Shown piece by piece: positions 61,801 through 64,000 of a stretch of 64,000 bases of DNA. The notes under the pieces are model-generated. The model ran no database searches, was not told the origin of the DNA, and saw only the letters and a list, made by a program, of their open reading frames with translations. Origin of the DNA: Gracilaria gracilis. Its lineage: Eukaryota; Rhodophyta; Florideophyceae; Gracilariales; Gracilariaceae. The position numbers and the translations under genes are program-made. The stretch covers positions 124,001 through 188,000 of the forward strand of contig JARGSG010000229.1 in assembly GCA_030374805.1 (NCBI GenBank), read 5' to 3'. How positions within the stretch are numbered: the stretch's first letter is position 1; every line of letters begins with the position of its first letter.

Positions 61801-64000
61801 CCTGTCGTAACCCTTGCTTGCAGCTTTGTACCATCTGGACATCCTTTGATTGAATGTTCTTGAAAAAGCAGCCGATTGTGTTCTTGTACAATGTATCGTT
61901 CGAAGGTTGCTTCAAAAGTTCTGAACAGTGCGTAAATAGGTTGCGAAGGATTTCAAGGACTTGACGTTTCAGCAACAGAAGCTGTCTAGTCGTGGCAGCA
62001 TCCAGGTATTTGTTCTCATGAATCTTGTGCTTGAATGCGTCTTCTGATTCGGGAACAGGATCAAAAGTGTTGTTCTCTAACAAGTATATGCATTCGATCA
62101 ACAAGTACTCCCGCAACGGGGTTGAAAACAATTCATGAGAAATAACTGCTCCGTCAAGCTCGAGGCAGAAATTCGTCGCCTCTAGATATCCCAGTTGAAG
62201 ATCGATTGGATGCTGCCGAAGCGGTCTCTGTTGAAGTGTGCGAAGGATGTACCCTTTTAAAGGCGTTACGAGCTCAGAGATCTGACAGTTCAAGGTCTTC
62301 GACAGAGTAGTTAGACAAGATCGTGCAGTCTCGCGAGCTGTGGTCGACACACTGACTATTTCGGCCAGCAAGCGCAATACCACCTCTCGCAAACACTTCC
62401 CATAGGCATTAGTGATGATAACTCCGTTATTGGAGTCGTTCAACCCCGTGAAAACGGTTTCAAGTGAGTCACAAAGAATAGTCCTTCCTTGCGAAACAAT
62501 TTCCTCGCTTGAAAACTCTACTGAGTCTCTCACCAGAAACAAGACTGCGCGGTACATCAGCATGTAATGGGGGACAAATCTTGAGGAACGAATTACGTCT
62601 CTCGGTAACAATTCCATTAGCAAAACAAATCCATTGGCAGCAACCCTTCGACAGTTCCATATGCGCTTATAACAAAAGTGCGAGAGAACATCCACTAAAT
62701 ACCGAAGTGAACTCACTGTAGCAAACGTATGCGATGGCTGCTCTCCTTCAGAATACTTGTCACACACATCAGGACCATGTATGCCTGCCATACATATTCC
62801 CCGTACAGACGAGTTACAATACGTGATAGCCGGGTCAATTTCCAGTCGATCTTCCTTCGGGTCAAATTTCTTCAACAAAGAAGCCATTGTCAAAGTTGAA
62901 CTCTCACTGGGAACTGAAACGCCTTCCATAGAAACATTGTTATCTGATTCCTCCACTTGCGTATCACTTCTCCCACCCTCTGTTTTCGACTTCGAATCTT
63001 CGTCAGTCCCCCGTAGTTTGGAACAATACATTAGTACTTCTGTTACATAGAGCCTCATCCATGCAAGCCCAGCTTCTGCGTACTGCTGAGATTCTTGAGA
63101 CATTGCTTCCACGAGGGAATCAACGAAGACCGTATAGGACAAGCAAGTAGACGCCTTGACAGTTGAGTGATTCAGTCTTTTCATTTCCACGGTATGCTTT
63201 TGGGAGCAACGCGAGTCGTTGCTCTCTTGCACCGTAAGAAGAGCAAAATAACGACAGAGTCCTCTCATCTCCTCTTCCATTCTTGAACGCTCAGGACCAA
63301 GGGAACTATTACCGTGCCGGCCAGCGTTTCCAGAATACAAAAACGAAGTGGAGAGCACGAGCCCAAACAAAAGAGACTTTACTAGCTTGGTTTCAGAGGA
63401 AACTGTGCTTCGAGATTTCGACTTCGCATGAGAAAATCTTGTCCCCCTTCGAGCAGAACTCGAGCAGTGCCCGGCATACAAACGTTGTCCCGACACTTCT
63501 TCTCCGTTCTTTTGTACAAGGAATGGGCTGAGACATGAAAATAAGAATCTCCAAGCATGCAGTCTGTAAGGCACTCTGAGTGACTCTTGCTGTGAGCGTC
63601 TCTGATATAGAAGGGAATCAACTGTTAGTCTTACCAATGTCTGAATCTCCATGTTGACGGACACTCCTCCCGGCCATTCCAGTCTGACTTTCGGATTGTC
63701 GATTGCCCCCTCCTCGTATTCAAACGGTATTGTCATCGCTTGCACAAGCCTCGAGCGCGAGCCGAGCTTTCCCATAACACGAAGGACGTCCACGCCGATT
63801 GGATTACGAGGTCTTCTCAACTGCTTGTGAAGCGATATTGTCAGAGCTGGTTCCACCTTGGCGAAAAGGCGGTCAAGATAAGCAGGTTGTAAAATATCTA
63901 CCCAGAACTCCAATGATCGTATTCCATACCCCGATATCTCGTTTTCCGCTTCCAATGCCCACACAATTGGCTTGATTAAAGTTTCAAGATATGGAAATGC
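52853..64000 (-). CDS. Tra1/TRRAP-like PIKK-family pseudokinase (5' partial)
   Basis: An uninterrupted frame of 3715 codons, still open at the window edge, so the N-terminus is missing. Order: HEAT-repeat solenoid (residues 1 to ~2000), FAT domain (~2050-2900; for example ETAWNVHRFAKACRKQGFPD), a poly-Ala/Lys insert (~3030-3090), a PI3K-like kinase fold (~3300-3620) and a C-terminal FATC of ~30 residues ending SSFQAWY. In the kinase region the catalytic DxxxxN and DFG motifs are absent (SYVLAIGCRRPQNMMVCWES is where they should be). This is the hallmark of Tra1/TRRAP, the activator-binding scaffold of SAGA and NuA4 acetyltransferase complexes. The full family length is ~3700-3900 residues, so little is missing. 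A Gly/Ser insert precedes FATC. There is no intron in 11 kb. Confidence 0.95.
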   Translation of the reverse strand, partial: AFPYLETLIKPIVWALEAENEISGYGIRSLEFWVDILQPAYLDRLFAKVEPALTISLHKQLRRPRNPIGVDVLRVMGKLGSRSRLVQAMTIPFEYEEGAIDNPKVRLEWPGGVSVNMEIQTLVRLTVDSLLYQRRSQQESLRVPYRLHAWRFLFSCLSPFLVQKNGEEVSGQRLYAGHCSSSARRGTRFSHAKSKSRSTVSSETKLVKSLLFGLVLSTSFLYSGNAGRHGNSSLGPERSRMEEEMRGLCRYFALLTVQESNDSRCSQKHTVEMKRLNHSTVKASTCLSYTVFVDSLVEAMSQESQQYAEAGLAWMRLYVTEVLMYCSKLRGTDEDSKSKTEGGRSDTQVEESDNNVSMEGVSVPSESSTLTMASLLKKFDPKEDRLEIDPAITYCNSSVRGICMAGIHGPDVCDKYSEGEQPSHTFATVSSLRYLVDVLSHFCYKRIWNCRRVAANGFVLLMELLPRDVIRSSRFVPHYMLMYRAVLFLVRDSVEFSSEEIVSQGRTILCDSLETVFTGLNDSNNGVIITNAYGKCLREVVLRLLAEIVSVSTTARETARSCLTTLSKTLNCQISELVTPLKGYILRTLQQRPLRQHPIDLQLGYLEATNFCLELDGAVISHELFSTPLREYLLIECIYLLENNTFDPVPESEDAFKHKIHENKYLDAATTRQLLLLKRQVLEILRNLFTHCSELLKQPSNDTLYKNTIGCFFKNIQSKDVQMVQSCKQGLRQAIERHQRPKELLQQNLRPMLSHLGDYKMLNIPYLQGLSRILELFSNWFNISLGEKLLEHLQKWTDPEKISTAKKIPFGSESRVAAAILELFHLLPASASKFLSRVVDMVIRLEAVLFLAAPGAAHLGLKNARSASTSPYRAPLLKYCNQHAAQASEFLLSRMGDEKVLQLFFVLIGTSEAGNLRTDLMANPKRLFSSSYFHLDGGGGKNVHMIALLDLLSKSKPEWLGSDPVIMATLISYWKTMSNANEMSRQDPSSSFRVQEVKTIAQIFIRYCTTFQTEVNLLFELLAVFSFRTTCDFTFVKRFLENTVTNATPTPSKNSILTKFFSVFLDGSTSQERKLHALHYIIIPLISHHLKKRATGKDPDRKAGSSSSAPSVTSAPNEANAKPALREEKGAQTVHVETITGDEKEASDKGQGPKSTDRSSPAEPVKQGSLPESVKDQDSIDSELVQKIVTDILDQSDETLRRYDELLSVELLRLATVLIKHTPQEIGRYRKELIKFGWNNLKREESTAKFWAFIAVTQFFESYQAPTKLVLQVYVALLRACQQDGRSLVQRAVDILMPVLPRHLSNYLSDHKYPIWIRYTKKILLEEGHSVQNLVHIWQIMVRHPQLFFSSRAQFLPFMVNSLSKFALSANAAAENRRLGLDLVHLILSWEETRRRNQSRANPIAADDHNAPGQKKRPRDGPPEAENASEPAPKTDKGSVIQDAGPPLKLQKASDGHPIPTTRSASSQVSTWTITQDPDDFKPSASMIDLLASFLVQMPIRLTDQREASLITRRSLRLFENMIRLWPNVSIRLNFVEKLLTPIPSERQSVTLSAASSGKGAQNTSAAESAGADSKTPKTTSSRNDKDQVRKRIAVRNSALVTSLLVSSVAAKHQGWKFVERNTNALRAFIQPSLTENSISIASQFASLLPIVLEKYEPVPSALAPVKTGAVKTGQLKNVVKREDQPKPGKSSTKQEQLPSDTLAPTSASTQNPSQMWTLMFVKELHSAVETCLKSTEHRRNYCGLLVLKSLWTSVPQEFLKYQDILLKSLQRMTKEYTNNNQTSSIANVTSSLLGVHSASGRVQHSSERNSAGQAQMTSNVKMGSAKAQDGGSEGGKGIRVKGTEKDSQSKNYEVECLCLCLSMVEYYINSLDPAPKRHTLSTLGILVEKCTDTVVLLKLVKLVDSLVFWKPNSIPGQVSTKEPLTSKEKAQLLQKMTIFEKIKSPGSQELMDAYLSIILKTFKPVGESLSQRRPDPKLERVFMIGLKSYESALRQEFFNIYESAVGRSASVRLQFIVSKQEWEYLADTLWIKNGSELLLSSVEKNRTIDFTCEPISFPRLFHNGGDVLMNDAGEEFNPVSHLELPGISDEILHKFESSLESFRTEDFTRSLISLVNCDPDIARRTWIQLVPQIWSQLSPSEQSGLGKSFALLLTKEYHYIQVSWPMNNIQTLLESIVQFQPLPSFRANVIRCLGSRWNAWYSALAYFERREADLRLRLAKDTIGDRTRSLLEGELEDIADSQVNIFLALQEKDNLAGTWKKRARSAGTIQALSYEQMGLFADAQDLYAEVLGDNMSRISTLDEASNIGGNEILFCEERWIQCAKNLCQWEVLTEFSRNVVSPTLLHECLWRIPNWMALKDLLRKKPVEDSSKMQIYEAYVHLQDNKLGNCETHITEGFKRTMEKFASLPESADLDAAQPILVQFQQLVELQESARILGELNALSRHGSENVNVDQKIENVRMVLNTWRERLPSSHEPLRVWNELLLWRNHVHAVVVNVLEALKEAASAKIEAAQSSTAANPPTSRGGVVSAQVAQVQAANAIAQALPQHVLVMGVNETAWNVHRFAKACRKQGFPDVALYVLQKLYPFGTMELTEYFVKIKEVARAYMVGPRGLEKHLENGLHELSRCNMDHLSPRQKAQLFSLKGKLLAQLGREDESVEAISTALFTSADVGSAWLSWGQHCDNMQKKAGEDPSAFASFADNIDSDDKQIEELMGVSNGYAAELAFRESAVKCYLQAVRFGSRRARAFLSRVLRLLSLDVQSRLSFDFATRRLMEHQSSLTPSASKTDQSKVEQGTEKTSAPMSGTGRDNGNADKQKGVSGQNEANKTGPLSSERKGVSRALSAAILDVPSWMWLPWLPQLLQMLGRTEGLTVMPILSRIARQFPQAIYFSLKAYMEDRKPTDNPKRQLFREALKLWRPIAAPLRTLATPAHLQAAIRYVQQAKDQVQKANAKYGAMRKELEKMEAATQASGQDQTRLMEQKERLKASVLTLRKFLERCLQTYHLQVQRQRQIQESIPGGQGPHTLFSLSQSNAAAAAAAAAAASAASASASASAAAVAAKAAAAAKAAAAAKAAAAAKADKPESKTDNEQADGKNANASTNDAKVKGEEAKKGAAQAAGTDSAAAARTQGRTSVAISRPGPSATPYELADTIMAQIVKYHQVTFQELESITTDLSYRVRIQKGELLLGLMKALLLRCYQSGNKSWKEEIMPAIRSALEEVSRNSFGIGVGTNEQQGGGGTEQKGAAELADLKEAFGAELSPATAKEFPTDVDTFIRRLRRWQGIFQRRVDALPQFVKLENICKRLLNINGSDIEVFGQYCDMDGAEPCAGRHVTIRRISGDVKVIQRATGCCRGMNVLGSDGKWYSFWVEQFVGQNIQMAENRAGQMYRLLNEWVFAKDAVAVQQRVHLSVPRYIATGCRSRLVCNEGEVSSVSEGLEEYLERRGESCDDVIMAFREAAQHAEERRMGEKEQALLESDVYAARVEAYETVCRTRVSEEVFAQWVRARMRSARELFAFRKRFAETVGCGNAVSYVLAIGCRRPQNMMVCWESGGVQHGGVRVLSSGAQGRQGVLEHDETVPFRLTRNLRRGMGANGVRGVLYGSLVRALRSMKGGVALMEMLMEGVMRDEVEGYFAGGGGGGSGEGGGRSTEERRVDAVEQVELALRRSVVGMKTRLGGGGGKEALALGDALLERACAVNNVARMASSFQAWY
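54755..54900. repeat. GCA-type trinucleotide and 18-bp repeat inside Tra1
   Basis: Four 18-bp units (AGCAGCAGCAGCCTTTGC, plus-strand view) followed by GCAGAA and GCAGCG repeats. They encode poly-Ala with regularly spaced Lys and Ser between the FAT and kinase regions. Confidence 0.85.

Noticed and set aside
1..64000. tRNA genes, CRISPR arrays, bacterial operons
   Set aside because: No tRNA box B-like motif in a foldable context was seen by eye, though I could not scan exhaustively. No regularly spaced repeats with unique spacers are present, and the gene structure is eukaryotic.

Overview
This is a nuclear eukaryotic window. It holds a very long single-exon Tra1/TRRAP gene, a gene with a GT-AG intron, a 5S rRNA gene, C2H2 zinc-finger and BAR-type genes, and several families of eukaryotic retrotransposon. 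The mix of mostly intronless host genes, one 92-bp intron and dense retroelement wreckage would fit a compact, intron-poor alga, possibly a red alga. That placement is inference; no single gene here proves the lineage.

Layout. (1) 0-13.5 kb is a repeat graveyard. It has 74-bp foldback elements at 13-1455, a divergent pair of decayed ORFs of unknown family (1999-2829 minus, 3390-4342 plus), a decayed chromovirus-type Ty3/gypsy remnant (4779-6967), weak minus-strand ORFs, and the N-terminal half of a pogo-like DDE transposase (12885-13557). (2) 13563-25002 is an almost structurally complete Ty3/gypsy element. It has 791-bp LTRs, a 5-bp target duplication, a primer-binding site and a polypurine tract. 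It encodes gag, pol, a separate chromodomain reading frame and a long antisense ORF before the 3' LTR. It sits inside the DDE transposon, whose C-terminal half resumes at 25820-26769. (3) 26922-33225 is a tyrosine-recombinase retrotransposon with PAT-type split direct repeats (A1 ... B1-A2-B2).

(4) 33.9-37.8 kb holds two plausible host genes facing away from each other: a 2-oxoglutarate/Fe(II) oxygenase of the prolyl-4-hydroxylase type and a secreted proline/cysteine-rich protein with a duplicated motif. (5) 39.4-43 kb holds a carotenoid-oxygenase-like pseudogene broken by LINE tails in opposite orientations, then a glycine-rich protein with an N-terminal acylation motif. (6) 44.3-45 kb has a small adenosine-deaminase-like fragment and a 5S rRNA gene. 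(7) 46.2-52.7 kb is a strongly GC-rich island. It contains a low-complexity minus-strand gene, a divergent BAR-like gene, a His-rich minus-strand ORF and a five-finger C2H2 gene. (8) 52.85-64 kb is the Tra1/TRRAP gene on the minus strand, running off the window end.

Nearly all mobile-element ORFs carry in-frame stops or frameshifts, so they are inactive copies. The host genes do not form an evident pathway. The nearest functional link is the hydroxylase next to the proline-rich secreted protein, and that link is inferred only from proximity. Coordinates of elements and repeats were read by eye from the sequence. Family assignments rest on motifs, not on searches.
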